This document shows, piece by piece, positions 46,875 to 60,725 of a stretch of DNA of 64,000 bases. Every line of letters starts with the position of its first letter. Within the stretch, counting starts at the first letter, position 1. The stretch covers positions 9,798,408-9,862,407 of the forward strand of contig CM057162.1 in the NCBI GenBank assembly GCA_029962745.1, read 5' to 3'. A program made the translations under genes and the position numbers. Source of the stretch: Echinometra lucunter (taxonomy: Eukaryota; Echinodermata; Echinoidea; Camarodonta; Echinometridae). Below the pieces are notes generated by a model, which saw nothing but the letters and a program-made list of their open reading frames with translations, searched no databases and was not told the origin of the DNA.

Positions 46875-49800
46875 GGATTCCTTTTGCAAAGTTTCATGTG
46901 GTGACTGATAATCACCATAAAACATTAGACCAGTGATAATTTGGGTTACACTTGAAAAATTGATGCCCTATTCTGTAATAAAACTTGTCATTAAGGCATT
47001 AAGGTGGCCATATTTGTAAAGTTTAAAGCTGACATCCTGTTTAAACATGAAGCAGAACAACCGTCTTCTTCGATGTGAACACACTCATAGACTGGGTGTC
47101 CTAATTTCTTATTCAATATCTCCAGGGAATCATTTTACAGAGTGTCATTTGCGGTGGCTAATTGACCACCCACAGGAACTTCTAATTTCCTGCCGACCTG
47201 TCTGTATCTGACCAAACCCCTCGCGCCCTCATCCCTCTTAAAACCCCCACCGTAATTTGTGATCTGTAATGCAAGATCACAGGGTTCATATTTGTAGCTT
47301 GGCAGTGACTTTGTTTATATTTAGCCTGTTGGCGTATACTTCTTGAAAAGAGAGCAAAAGCCTTGCCCATAAAAAAATGGCACAGTATTTTAGAAGTTAG
47401 ACGAGGATTTGTGGGGGTTTTTTCACTTCTCTCTTTTTTTTTTTTTGGGGGGGGATAATGCCTTAAAGTGAGAAAAAGACTAGGATGACAGCTATCTGAT
47501 AAAATGTAGTCTTATCCTTCTATGAATCAGCCTGATTATGTACACATTGAAAGGAAACAGAAAACCTTGGAAAAGGAGTAGAAGTGGGCTGTAATCATAT
47601 CGCTCACAATACAGATGTGTTTACAGACTGAGGCTATACTCGACATTACTGATACTTGAGGAAAAGGTTCTACTAGTAGTTAAGCTCAACTCAGCAGTAT
47701 AGTGTGGATTGGTTGGTTTGGACCAAGGAGAGTCATTTATCTACTGTCTAGTGTGGAGGCAACTAACTTCTGACAATTACCCCCCCCCCCTCCTGATAGT
47801 TACCTCACTTCATTTCTCACAGAAAGGGGGAATGGGGTGGGAGGGAGGGGGGGGCAGCTAATCATCCTTTGGATACATAATTGTCTTGGGGGTAATTGTC
47901 ATTGTAGGGTAGTTCTCAGGGAGGTAATTGTCTAGTGGGTAATTGTTCTAGAAATAATTGTTCTAGATACTCTTCGGATAGGACTGGAAGATGTAAAAAT
48001 ATATTTTGAAGCCCATAATCATGTACATTTTTTTCATAGCATCATTAGTCATATAGATGTTTATTAGCATTGTGCAGAAGTTAGCTTGGTTCATATCCCT
48101 ATACCCCAACGGCATCATCATGGCATCGTATCAGAGTTTGTTTAGTCATTTCTGTTTTTTTTTCAAACTCTTCTTCCTCTTTAGCCTCTTTTTCCCCTCT
48201 AGCCTCATACTTTCATGTTTTGGCATGCTAGTTTGCATGGTATATCATTTTGAATATAAACCCAGTGTGTTCACCAATAAATACATGAAATCGTTGCAGT
48301 GAGACTGCATGAAATGTAGTGGTCATCCTCTCTGTTATTCATGTACATGTGTACCTTCATATTTTGTAAGGAAATGTGTGATTAATGTTGTCAGACCTGT
48401 GTTCTGTTGCCAATTTACTCATTCCATATTGGAAGCAGTCTTTGTTTTCACCATGCCAAACAGTAGCAGGTGAAAACCAGCTGATATTTTTCATGCACTT
48501 TTGTTTAGGATTGCTACACTTAGGTCATCTTTGTGATAGAATTTTTTTATTGATGTACTATTTTTTTTTTTTAATCATTATTGAATCCTCCCATGTCTAT
48601 GAACTCTAATGAGTAGTTGCCCAGTACCGAAGATGTTGGAAAGTACAGTGAGTAGAAAAAACGAATAAATAAACAGATTTATTCATACATTTATTTATAC
48701 ATTTGATTATCTATTAATTTATTCATTCATTTAGTTAGTTAGTTGAATAATCAATAAGAATTAAACCCTGCATAGTAGAGTAGTTGAAATGTTGATTGAT
48801 TGATTTGAATTGGACATGAAGGATTTTTGCAGACAAGCATAGCATTCAGACCCATTCAGAAACTAATTATGATAGTGGAGCAGAATTTTCAGTTGGTACA
48901 AACAACGATTTTCTGAAATAGCTACATGCATGCGGAACTGGACAAACAACACAATGTTTTTCACTCAAATGTAAAACTAGGTCAGTTAGCATTAAAATAC
49001 CTTTTTTTTCAACATGATTAAGTTGGTTTATGGGGTAAGTAGGATCTTGAATATAGTTCAACCATATCACATTAGATTAAAATACCTTGACATCTATATG
49101 TTGAGTTCATTGCATTAGGAGGAAAATAGACTATTCCACAAGCTTTGTGTTACAGAGTGGAATGCATGTGATTTCCAGTATTATGAATAGTTAATGAGCC
49201 ATTGTAGATGAGTGGTTTTTTTTCAGTATTTTTGAAAAAACAACCCATATGGCAAAGTAGGTGAAGGATATGTGATAGACCTCAAGCTTATTCAGAATAA
49301 ATCTTTTTTTTTTTCTGTGGGTAACATACAAAGATCTTTTATTTTTTCTGTGCCATTTACATTCTATGTTACATAAAAGTATATAGAAACAGGAATAGGT
49401 AGATGATTTAAATGCTTTTACTTTGCATTGCTTGTTTAAAATAGAGTCACAGAGCTCTGTTCATCAACAAAGCAGAGTTTCATTGTTGATATATTTGAAT
49501 TGCACAATATTTGTTACTTTGTACTGGCTATTATTCAAATTCCTGCTGAAAGCAGTCATACATGTAATTGTTGGCTGATATACATGTACATTGTAGGATT
49601 ATTATAATACAGTACATGTATGTCCAAGTTTCTTCTAATAGGCTTTACAATTATCTTTTTTCTTGATTTAGAGGTTTATGTGTACCGGTACACATCAGCT
49701 GAATGTCAATAAAATTATTTTCACTTAATACTTAATCCATAGATATATCTTATCCCATTTTCATGGAGTGGTTTTTAAGGTTTAACACTTTCGATCAGCT

Positions 49801-52800
49801 GTCAGTGGTGTATTCTTATAGCTACACTTAAGTAGTAGACTGCCAGCCTTTTGTAGCATGGGGGCTTGATCACGGGGGTATTACTGCACCTCCCTAATGC
49901 CCTCCAGGATTAACTAGGCAATAGTCGACGCCCATCGTGATCTCGAATCCACTCCCTGGGACTTGAGTCAGGAAGGGATTCGTGATGCGGCACGTTAGAA
50001 GTATAACTTGCGATTAATCACCGACTACCTGTGTTGCGATCATCCTGCGAAAGATGCCCAGACTCATCCTAGCCGCTCATGGAAATGTGTATTGGGCTTT
50101 TTTTTTTAGAAGTTTAAGATTAGATCCGTAGACTCACCTTGAAACTTTGGTTGACAGTTGCATATACATGGAAGATTTCCTGACGCGACGATTTTTTGTC
50201 ATCTTTGGAAGCTTTGTACCTTTTCTTTGCTGTTTTGTTATTGTCAACATTATTAATTTAAAAGGATTGGTTGGTTGTCGCTAATGCTGGGATGTCAGTG
50301 ACATCGTATCTGTGGCTTCGGCTGGAGTTTTCCTCTCCCTTCAAGTCTAAAACTGTCTAGAGAAGAACTTTAGCTGGATCTTCTTTCAGGGTAGTTGGAA
50401 CGCAAGAGGGAGAAGCTGTAGTTGTATTTGATTTCTTGATGAGAGAATACTCCATGTTAGTGAAACTCTACCCAGCAAATTGTATATGCACTGGAAGAAA
50501 GGGGGAAAAAATAGGTATTGCAACTTATGGTGTGATGTCACCAGCTTTTCTGAGTTTCTGCTTTTGAAAGTCTGATAAGGCATTTGTGAGCTTTACTAAC
50601 AAAATAAGCATCGGCTTGCAAGAACTTGATGTGAGTCTGAGGATTGGTGAGTGAAATTTAGTTGAGGAAGACAAAGGAGTGGGCATATTTTTATTGAAAT
50701 GCTAGTAGATCTGATATAGCAGGAAAAAATATGGCATGATGGAACTACTTTGTTTGAATTAATGGCAGCTGACAGTATTCTCTGTGATTGCTTATTAACA
50801 TTCCAATTCCGTCAACTTTATCATGATCTTGTTTTCATTTGGGTGAAAAAAGGACAAATATACCCCAAATTAGAACAAACTGCATTTCAGTAATCAGCAG
50901 ACAGTACTTACCCCCTGTGATTGGAAGGACCGAATTCATTAACATTCCAGTTCTGTCAACTATTTCATAATCTTTTCTCATTTGGGTGAAAGAAGGACAA
51001 ATAAACCCCTGAATTAGAACAATCAAACAATTGGTCCATGGACGACTGATCCCAAATGTAATTCAGAGGGGAATAGTTTGATGAATATTTGATCCGGAAA
51101 GTGACTCGTTTTGCCAAGATTATCGTGGCACAGCTGCAAACAAGGGTATATTTAAACTTGGCATTGTGAAGGGGATTTGATATCTATTGTTTTGAGGTCG
51201 ACGTACTTTGAGGATAAGCAGGCCATGTGAAGGGGAATAGATAGTGTTTCCCTTACGCAAGTTCTTCATGTGGAATTGTGAATTTTCAGTGTTTTCAACC
51301 CATAAACAAGCTACGTAAAGGAAAACAGTCAGTGTTTCCATTGCACAAGTCCGTATTCATTGCTTCAAGGATTTTTAGTATTTTCAGCGTGTGGTTTGGG
51401 ATTGTTTGATTTCACCTATAAGGATTTCTGTGTGTACGTTATTCAGGATTTAATCATTTCATAGTAAGTAAACACCGCTATGCATGTTTCATTGTATTTA
51501 ATATAAATATGTGTACATTTTACTAGATTTAGCCTACAAAGGGAATATTGAATCATAACTCTGTGAAGTGCAAAATGGGACTTTTGTTTTGCTATAGAAC
51601 TTCGTCCATGCAAAAAAAAAAAAAAAAAAAAGATAAAAGAGCAACCTATAGAATTACACACGTTTAAGCTATATCTGTAACACAACATTTTCATCCACTC
51701 CTTTGTACATGTAGACCTCTTTGATGCATTCTCTTCATAATCCATGGAGATGGTGCCTATATTGTGTGCATACTCTTGGTGTGCTTGTGAAATTGGGATC
51801 CTGTTTATGAAAAGAGGAACAATATTCAATCAGTTTGTCCTGAAAATGTTCAGCTTGCCAACAGTTATGCACGCATGTGCTTTTTTTTTAACCCCTTTAT
51901 ACAAGCACTGCATGTTTAATAGCCATGCATTCATACACATCTTGCCTGATCATTCTTTGTGTTGTAATGTGTAGCGTATTCCACCTATCCTTAAATACCT
52001 TATTTCCCCCCCCCCCCTGCATTAATCTTTCTTTTCTCACCTTTGCTTTAAAAAAACAGTGAGAGCAGTAGTTGTGTCAACAAGGAAAAGGGGGAAAGTA
52101 TGCTCCTCCTTTTCAGGGAGGATCCTTCAAAGATCTCAACATACGATATGTTCATATAATGTAATGTGGTTATTCCTTTCTCTTATTAACCCAATTTTTG
52201 TAAGAAGTTATATGATTTTTATTCATTACTGCTCTTCTTGCTTTGATTCACAACATTGATTTGTTATTTCTTGATATGGAGAAGGGTGTTATCCCTGTTG
52301 TAAAGAGAAACCTGAGTTTTGGGAAAAATATAGATTTATGAGCTTTCTAATCATCTTTATGTAGTTAGGAAGAATATTATGAATAGGATTAGGATTGCTT
52401 GTCCTTTGCCAACTAGCCAATATGTTACAAATAAGACAAAAACAGCAGGGTGTTTGGCCCAAACTTTGGTGTGTAGTCCTGTATACTCATTTCTGTGTGC
52501 ATTACGGAATCTCAAATGTACAACAAATTTTCCTGCCAAATCAACCTTTCTCAGTTACTTTGAGACAGTTTCTTTTATACATTGTAATCCCATAACCAAA
52601 ATTCATCTATTTTAAGGACAATAGTTGGCAACTGTCTGGCTTTTGAGGAGATGACATGTAAACACCAACATGAATTCAAAAGTAATCGTTGTTATTAGTT
52701 CAGTTTTTACAGCGCGTATCATTCAGTTGTGAATATTCACGCCTAAAATCATGCGTATAATTAAATTGATCATCTTTAGCCTATATTTACTTGTAAATTA

Positions 52801-54277
52801 ATTCAGTTATCTGTAGCTTTTTCTCAGTACTAATTTCTGAATTAATTTATAGATAAAGATTTTGTAGAAAGAACTTTATATAGCCATGGTGCAACCATAT
52901 AAATGTTGAATTGCTCTCACTGTTTTATGTTTTTCTGTTATCATTTTGGATCATGATTGTAGTAGTTACCCTTCCAAATCCTGACTTCCTAGTCTTGTGC
53001 AAAGACTTTCTCATCATTTTCACGACTTCTTTTCTTTCAGCAAACTTCTATCAAAAAATGCTGTGGAGCTTGAATTCCTGTAGTACATTTTTGTAGTTGT
53101 GTATGATATACACATGATATATTCAATGCAAATTCTGTAGTATCTGCTGATGTTAATAAGGTGTATTGTGTTGTTGATTTGGCTCAGTATTTGCAGTGAT
53201 ACTTGGTGTGAAAACCATATTATAGACCACAGAAAAGGCTTTGTTTGCTTAAAACATCTCTGGCTCATTTAGTATGCATTCTTTACAACAAGATATATGT
53301 ATGAAATTCATATCACTTTGGAATTTGTTCAAATTTATTTTTTTATATTCCCCTCTATGGATTTTTTTTTAAATTTACATATTTCATGAGATTATTATTT
53401 GTAGTACAGTATGTAAATGTTCACTGACAGTATTGTTTGCATTTAAGCAGTTGTGATTTCACTCTCTGTATTTATTTAAAAACAGTTTAATTGTTTTCTC
53501 ACCTGCTCATGAGATCTCACTGTAGAATGAACTTGTGCACCATCCATTCAAATCTGTGTTGTGTATAAAGGCACATAAGCATCAAAATTTGTACACGTGT
53601 TGTAGTTTGTGTGCTTCAAACTTTAATTATTAAATTGTAGTGCCTTTTTTGTTTGCATTTTTTGGGGTTGTATAAGACAGAGTAAAATATAAAATCTACT
53701 TGTCTTAGAGATTGATATGCATATTACAGTTTTATAATGTAATTGTATTTTCAGTCCTCTTTCCAGTTGTATATGTTTTTATACATGTGCACACATGTTT
53801 TAAGCTCTACTTGTGAGTGTACTATGACAGTTCTCAAACTATTTCTGGTACAAGTCTTAAAAGATTATTTCAACAGATGCTGACACGTGACTAAATGAAT
53901 GTATTTTTAGAAGGGAAGTAGGGAACTAATTTTTTGGATACTCACTCTGCCCAGCTAATTTTAAAAACTCCTTTACATGTACATGTATAGTAGCAGGTCA
54001 CAAATGTACCTAACCGGTAGACTACTGGATTCTCAAACTCTCATAGACTTAAAGACATTGGTTAACATTGTTATGATTTTTAAGAAAATCTTGTTTTGTT
54101 AGTTGAAAATGGGATAAACATAAGGGTTATAGTGTAAAAATACCAGTTTGAAAGTTTCAAAGTATAATCCACAGGAAGTATTTTTAAATATAAAAAATGT
54201 GAACCAATGTTTGAGAAATCTACGAGGGTCGGTTGCATAGAATAGACAGAAGGAGTGCGCATGCGCGTATGACTCAC

Positions 54278-54424
54278 CTTACCATACTGTGTGTATTGGC
54301 GTATCATGCGGCGGGAGGCACATACCGGTATTTTCAAATTCAAGCAAAGTGGTCCTCTTCGTGATTGTCTCGTGAGACGAAGGATAATAAAATCGCCGTT
54401 TGCGTCTAACTTACACTTTTTCAT
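54278..54424 (-). CDS. Weak candidate antisense coding exon
   Basis: On the - strand an ATG at 54424-54422 opens 49 codons ending at AAG|gtgagt, a near-perfect donor in phase 0. The frame also stays open past it to 54080. The peptide starts MKKCKLDANGDFIILRLT and is basic. An NRF1-type palindrome TGCGCATGCGC lies at 54256-54266 and the 200 bases around are CpG-richer than the neighbourhood. No homology is recognised and no further exons were identified. Confidence 0.18.
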
Positions 54425-55015
54425 TCCAAATTATGGTTGGTTTCAGGGTTTTTGAGTACAAATACAAGTACTCATACACATGTTTCATCTTAGTTTGAGA
54501 ATTTTTTAAATCAGCTACTCACAAAGTTAGCCAATGCCTTTAATACAAGGACCACCTGGTTCTCCTAGGAAATGATTTAATACTTCCAACAATGGCTCGA
54601 GATACTTATCAGAGGCTTTTGTGACAGAGTAAAATCTATTCTAATGTATATGTACATGAGCATTCTTACTATTTTGATATACTGATACATTACTCCGTGT
54701 TGACTTTTGCATAGGGTCACAGTTTGAAAATTTGGGGGCTCTGGATGCATTAATAAGACTGACCGCCCCCCCCCCCCCACCCCATATATAGATTATAGGG
54801 GTCATGGTTTAGAATTTTGGGACATAAGTATCAATTGCCTGTTTGTAGTATCTCTGGATAATAGCTGAAACAATACTGTGTTTCTGGGACCGTTGGAGTA
54901 GTAGTTTACGTAATTTTCAATGCTTATGTGAACAGGTCTATACATAGTACACGTTATATTATATCATAAGAGTAGAAATGTCCATGGATGAATTTAAATC
55001 AGTATTGGGGGGTAA

Positions 55016-55079
55016 GGAGCCAGAAGGTCGTTAACTCATATACATTTACCTTTAACAACATGAATGCCCTTATGGCTCC
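55016..55079. repeat. Relative of the 34488 foldback element
   Basis: GGAGCCAGAAGG...TTAACTCATAT at the left and ATGCCCTTATGGCTCC at the right follow the layout of the element at 34488, with mismatches in the arms. Confidence 0.55.
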
Positions 55080-56313
55080 GAGCATACAATATGTGAAGAG
55101 GTCTATCCTTATCATACACAGTATAGTCTTTTTCATTGGGGATACGACAGGCACACGAAGAAAATGTGATGGTGATGGTACTACTAAATTTGGATGGGTC
55201 TCTCTATGACTAAGCCATGTTTAAGGCCACTTCCTGCCCGTAGGCTACACAGAGAGTTTTTTTCCCTTTTAAGAACAAACGAGCCAGGTCCCTTGAGCTT
55301 TATCTTCGGCTAGACAACACATCAACTTTTGTGAAATAATTTTTTCTTTTGTAAGACACTGTAGAGTGTAAAGGAAGAGTTGAGTCTGTACAAATTAGTG
55401 AAGTTGAAAGAGAGGGCATCTTTGTATACTGCATATTTTGTCATTGAAACAAATAGGCTCTTTGTCAGAAAAGACTTGTTTGACAGTGGGCTCCCCCCCC
55501 CCCCCCCCCCATACACACACTTCTTTTAAAGCTTAATCTAAATTATCTGGCATTATAGAAATAAATATTTTTTCCTTTCCTTTTTGATTATCCATGTGTC
55601 AAGTTATTAAAGTAAGACCAGATATCAAAGGTTTCTGCCACACATTTCAGCTTACTGTTTCAATCATCTCAGTATCATCTCTAATGTTTTATTTTATATT
55701 TATTTTTTTCACTTTCCTAGTCTATTTATCCATTATTTCTTTTCTAAAGTATAATGTTACTGCAAGCAAATATTTGAATAATACAGTATTAAGTTCTTAC
55801 TGGCTTTGATCAACAAATGGAATAAACAGAATTGCCATAGTCGAATTTTGGCACACGCACACAATGTATGCTATAAGCATTGTGGCAATGGGGTTTGTAC
55901 GTATGGCAAGGAAACAGTTATTAGAGGTTTATACTTAATATTCAAACCCTTAATAATACAGTCCTAATATCTGATCTCCCCTTTTAAGCATCAAACCTTG
56001 TTGCTTTTTTATTATTTGTAAACAAAACAAAAATTATCAGGCCCCTGACAAGGTCCAATGACAAAGATGAGTCAGAATTGCACTGTAAAGAGTTGTTTGT
56101 AAAATATCATATGATGCCATTTATTGCCATGTTCATGTGCTATACATGCATAATGCCAAAGGTTCTGAAACATATTGTTTGTTTTTTATTGTGTTTATCA
56201 TTATTTTATTTGGCAGATAAATATGTATGCACAATAAAATTGACAATATAAAAGTAACGAATTGTGTAATAGTATACATATAACAGATAAATAACAATAT
56301 AAATGCATATGTG

Positions 56314-56416
56314 TTCCTGAGCATGCTCCCCCAAGCTGCCTGGAAGAAAAAAAAGCAATTATAATTACTATGACCCACGGGCCTTTCCTCCCAACCTGGG
56401 AAAGCATGCTCAGGAA
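56314..56416. repeat. Inverted repeat around GAGCATGCT
   Basis: TTCCTGAGCATGCTCCCC at the left and GGGAAAGCATGCTCAGGAA at the right form the outer stem; CAAGCTGCCTGG / CCAACCTGGG extend it with mismatches. Loop about 45 bases. Confidence 0.6.
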
Positions 56417-57616
56417 TACTTCATCGACAATCAAATTAAATTAAATAGAAATGGGAATGTGGTGGATTGAATTCTTCATATAAGTTTCACGTTATTTGAA
56501 TAAGAAATGAATTGTGTGACTTCCCATTTTGTCCTGATAATTTGGTAACAAATTAGTGCTAGAAAGGCATTATTTCCACTATTAATTGTACAGGTTAAAA
56601 AGTCCTTCTGGCTCTGTGCAGATACTATTTTGGGCTCTTGTGCTAGATGATTATTCATAAGAATTGCAAAATGACAGGATCGCCAAATGAGAAAGAAAGT
56701 CCCCCACCCCATTTCTGCAAAGGAAGATAAAATGGGTGCATACACAAACTACAGACTCACTTACAAGTCATCAGTACCTTTTTGCTGAAAACTTTCCTAG
56801 TTTTGTTTTTAGGTGGGTTTTTTTTTTTGGGGGGGGGGGGGAGAGAGAGGGGGGAGCGTTTTAGGGAATATACATTTTCAGCAGTAATTGATTCTCATTT
56901 TGTATCTGGAAAAAAATATTTTAAATAGCATACCTGTGTGTCATAAAGGGGGAGAAGGGTATATTAGGATTGGGGTGGAGTTCAGGTTGAGGACAGGTAA
57001 TGATTTGATCTTCAGTGAATGTTCACTATTTAGGGTAGTCATAAGGTCTGACAGCAAGACATGCCCAAATTAGCAAGAACCCTGCATGTATGCTCACTCA
57101 TCATCATGGAGAGAGGGAAACTTTGAATGGAATTTTGTTTCATAAATATAGTAACCAGGGGCAGATCCAGAATTTTGTAAGAGGGGGGGAGGTTCACAAA
57201 TCTCAGAAAATGTTCTGATGAGCTCCTTGTCTCCTTGTCCTTTCGAATTCTCTTAGAGGAAAAAAATAGTAGAAATTAAAGAAATTTAAGAGGTCGTCAG
57301 GTCTACATGGGGGCACAATGTATACTTGGTTTTAAAAGGGGCATTGGCCCTATATATTAAAAAAAGTGACCCCTTCCTCATCCAGCAAAGTAAGTTGAAT
57401 TAATTGATTTGACCTTGTCACTAATGTTCTTTTTTTTTCTTCTTTTTTTTGTGGAGGATCTCTCTCTTGTAGAAGAGAGAGGTCATGTATAGTTCAAGTT
57501 TTGACAAAGAAATTTTGTATTTGATCCTTCTAGTTACAAGCAATCAGTCAATCATGTAACATTCGTCACTTTGCTTTAACCTCTACTTCCTTTCCGCTTT
57601 CTTTCCATGACAACAG

Positions 57617-57739
57617 CTTGATAACCATGGCAACCACGTTGTAGCCAGCGAGGAGTCGGCCATCAACATACCAGCCGTGGCGGCAGCACACGTCATCAAG
57701 CGGTACGCCGCGCAAGCACCAGACGAGATCTCATTAGAG
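57617..57739 (+). CDS. ARHGAP32: Exon: PX-SH3 linker and start of the SH3 domain
   Basis: The acceptor is ccatgacaacag and the donor GAG|gtaagc, with 41 codons in phase 0. It starts LDNHGNHVVASEESAIN and continues IPAVAAAHVIKRYAAQAPDE. The VIKRYxAQAPDExSLE segment takes the place of the ALYDY-type opening of an SH3 domain and is nearly invariant in ARHGAP32/33. The exon is distinctly GC-richer than the introns around it. Confidence 0.97.
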
Positions 57740-58543
57740 GTAAGCACCGGATGTTACGATGACTAAGACGTGCCACGCAAGTGATCGTATCGCTTAGCTA
57801 AATACTGCACCCAAATATCAATACCTTTCCTTTCATAAAATTGCTGATTCCGTGTCCCTTTCTCACATTTTCAAATGGGGGATATCATGTATTAAAGTTC
57901 AGGCGTGTTGGAGTAAAAGTGTACTTTGGAAACTGCGTGAACACCACTGCATTTTCTTTGCATTTAAGACAAATGAAATCGTATATTAATTTCACATCAT
58001 GTGAACCTAAGAAAGTCAGAATGCTGTACACATGTATTAGTAGAGTACCTGAGCAAAATTTTCCTAAAGAAGTTTTCTTAGACTTTTTGGAATGACTAGG
58101 GCCACCACGCAAACAGTCTCTTGCCTGAATATTGCAAAATACATGTACTGTGCACACGTGAATAGCATTATTTCTTGCATAAAATCACTAGCACCTTTTA
58201 CCTCTCTCAAAGTTTGGATCGTTGGTATACATACAGTGTACAAGGCATCTGCTGAGAAGCAGATGGGCATTGAATCATGAGGTAATGCCTTTACGGCACT
58301 CAGCTAACAAGATTTGGAAGGTACAATAGGGTGTGTCAGTGTTAAATGCATGTACTGTATCTGTAGCAACACTGGAGGATGGGAGGATTGTTATTGGCAT
58401 ACATTTGGGTAATTTCTTTTCAAGCTTAAAGGCTTTCACCAAGAATCCCACATCGTTGACCATTTCTTTTACCTAAAACTGTGCCTATATCTATGTACAT
58501 GTATGCAGTGTTTACTGCCAACATTTTTTTTCCCCTTGCAATT

Positions 58544-58594
58544 GAGGTTTCTGGTAACACCATGTGGTAGCTGTGTGGTGTTACCAAAAGCCTC
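58544..58594. repeat. 51-nt hairpin
   Basis: GAGGTTTCTGGTAACACCA and TGGTGTTACCAAAAGCCTC pair with three mismatches around a 13-base loop. It may be a short foldback relic. Confidence 0.6.
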
Positions 58595-58940
58595 CCGATG
58601 TCATTATTCACTCATCATGGAAACCTGCAAAGAACATGTCCCCCCCCCCCTTCCTTTTTTCTCTGAGTAGATGATACAGTAAAGTTAAGATATTCTCAAG
58701 TCTTGAACAAGAAAGTTTTGAGAACTGCAGAAGGGCTAGTTTACTCAACCATAAAACAAACCATTTACACCTGCAGATAGTCCTCTGCGTGCGGTTTTGT
58801 TTGGTCATCTATTGACCAGGAACTGTCTCAAGTGCTGTTTAGATCATAACACCAAGGATGGGGAGATTTCATTCAGTTTCAGGCACATACAAATTTATTA
58901 AAACATTCAATCGTGTTTTGTAACTTTTATCTTTTGGTAG

Positions 58941-59247
58941 CTGGGGGTGTTTCATAAAGACTAAGATTGACTCAAATCGCTCTTAACTATGGCAGGCCCT
59001 TCGTGCTACCGTTTGCTGTCACCATCGGTCTCTCAAGGGACACATAAATCAATGTCACAAATTTGAAAAATTTACATTTTTTGTTTTCTTCATCAATGAA
59101 CTATTAAAAATTGTTAATTCCGCAGATTTGTGACCATGATTTGCAAATCCTTTGAGAAATCTGAAGTGAAAGAAAACAATGGCATAAACGGCCAGCCATA
59201 GTTAGTGCGATTTTAGTCAATCTTAGTTTTTGTGAAACACCCCACTG
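58941..59247. mobile_element. Foldback MITE, GTTTCAT family, 307 bp
   Basis: Left arm CTGGGGGTGTTTCATAAAGA with ACTAAGATTGACTC following; right arm ends AACTAAGATTGACTA-like reverse and GTGAAACACCCCACTGG. Arms are about 55 bases with scattered mismatches. Confidence 0.72.
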
Positions 59248-60460
59248 GTATTTAGTACACTCCATTATTGGATTTCAGATGTGAAACTAAGTATGATGTC
59301 GAATAAATCAATTCAATGAATTGTGTAGAAATGATACCACTTGTAATGCAAATGAATAAGGGACTTTAAGAGAAAAAAAATTCTTAGAGGTATCAAGGTC
59401 TGCTTGAAGCAGGTGTTGAAGACTTGATTCAATCCCAGGTTTCCATGGCAACGTAATGTATCTTGGCTGCCACGAATGTATTGAATGTTTAACACTCCTG
59501 CACCACTGTTAGTCATTCTGGCGAGCGAAGGATTCGGCATTGAAATCGCAGCTCCTTGGCGTTAGTCACGTTCACCTAGCCCCTTCTTTCAAATACTGAA
59601 TTGCCGGCTGTATAGCTGTATATATTACATACTTATCTGACTGCATTTGGTGCTTCGTGAATTTTGGCATACAGTGTACACACTGTTGGATCTATTTTCA
59701 TGGAGTATAAGTAGCAAGGACTTAATTTCATGTTCAAAAGAATTATCATTAACTGCTTGTGATATACATCATTGTATGGATTTTGAATTATTAAAAGGAT
59801 ACATAATGCTGTAAGTAGATTAAATGATTTGATATTCTTCATTGTATCATTGGTTTTTTTTTTCATTTGTTTTAGATCAAATTCATAGAATATTAATTTT
59901 TGGATTAAAAACACATGTCAGCAGAAGTATTAGAGGCAATACATTATACCAGTAGTAATCGAGAATTCATGCATATTACTTCACTTGCCAAAAATCAAGT
60001 GAGAAGAAATTATACCATTTAGTCTGTTCTTCTTCTCATTGGTAACTACTGTGTATTTTAGAAGAACTGTCAAATGTTATGGAGTATCCTACAGGTATGA
60101 ATGACTTCTAAATTTCACCTTAAGAAAGCTTAATTCATTCCCTACTCTTTAAGTGGAAATATGCTCACAACACAATATACCTCACTTGGGCCTTGATTTC
60201 TTGATTTTTACATAGTATTTCAAAGGGTGCACAATTTCCATAAAATGGTATGCCACCAATTCATGGTAGTAGGTCACGTTTTTCTAATGTTTCTCTTTTA
60301 TCATTCTGATGAATTATGGTTGAGAATTAAGATTTAATTCACTCTAGTGCTTCAAAATACAGTCACAATCCTTTACACAGTAATTGACTGCGTACCGGTA
60401 TATAAAAATTACCCAATTAAATAATGGTGTCATTTCCTTGTTTGTCAATCAGATATGATC

Positions 60461-60725
60461 GATCCTCCCCTCCCCCTTTTCTCTGTCTGTCTGTCTCTCC
60501 CTCCCTCCCTCTCTCTCTTTCTCTTCCCTTTCCTCTCTATTTCTATCCTCTCCCCACTCTCTCTTCTCTTCTCTCTCTCTCTTTCTCTTTTCTTTTTTCA
60601 CCTTCTCTTTCACTCTTTATTTCTTCTTCACCTCTCACATTATTGTTCTTTCCCATGCTTCTCTCTCTTCTCTCTCTCTCTGCTCTCTCTCTCTTTCTCT
60701 CTTTCTTTCTCTCTCTCCTTTCATA
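60461..60725. repeat. CT-rich low-complexity tract
   Basis: About 265 bases of CTCTCT/TTCC sequence, giving Ser/Leu-rich frames that are not coding. Confidence 0.92.

Larger units (their letters stand above)
41810..57616 (+). other. ARHGAP32: Intron 8 (15.8 kb)
   Basis: Largest intron. Repeats crowd 42341-46880: an inverted-ended element with AGGTCA clusters, four TTAA-type MITE copies and two foldbacks. The part from 46900 to 54000 is AT-rich with short T, C and A runs; a CpG-richer patch of about 250 bases lies at 49860-50100 without a recognisable feature. Two weak antisense exon candidates are in this intron (44951, 54278). Foldbacks lie at 55016 and 56314. Confidence 0.65.

Noticed and set aside
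49860..50100. CpG-richer patch that might be an exon or enhancer
   Set aside because: No open frame with splice sites and no recognisable repeat ends; noted only as unexplained.
51443..51829. 128-codon frame on the - strand
   Set aside because: Contains a poly-Phe run from a poly-A tract and has no recognisable domain.
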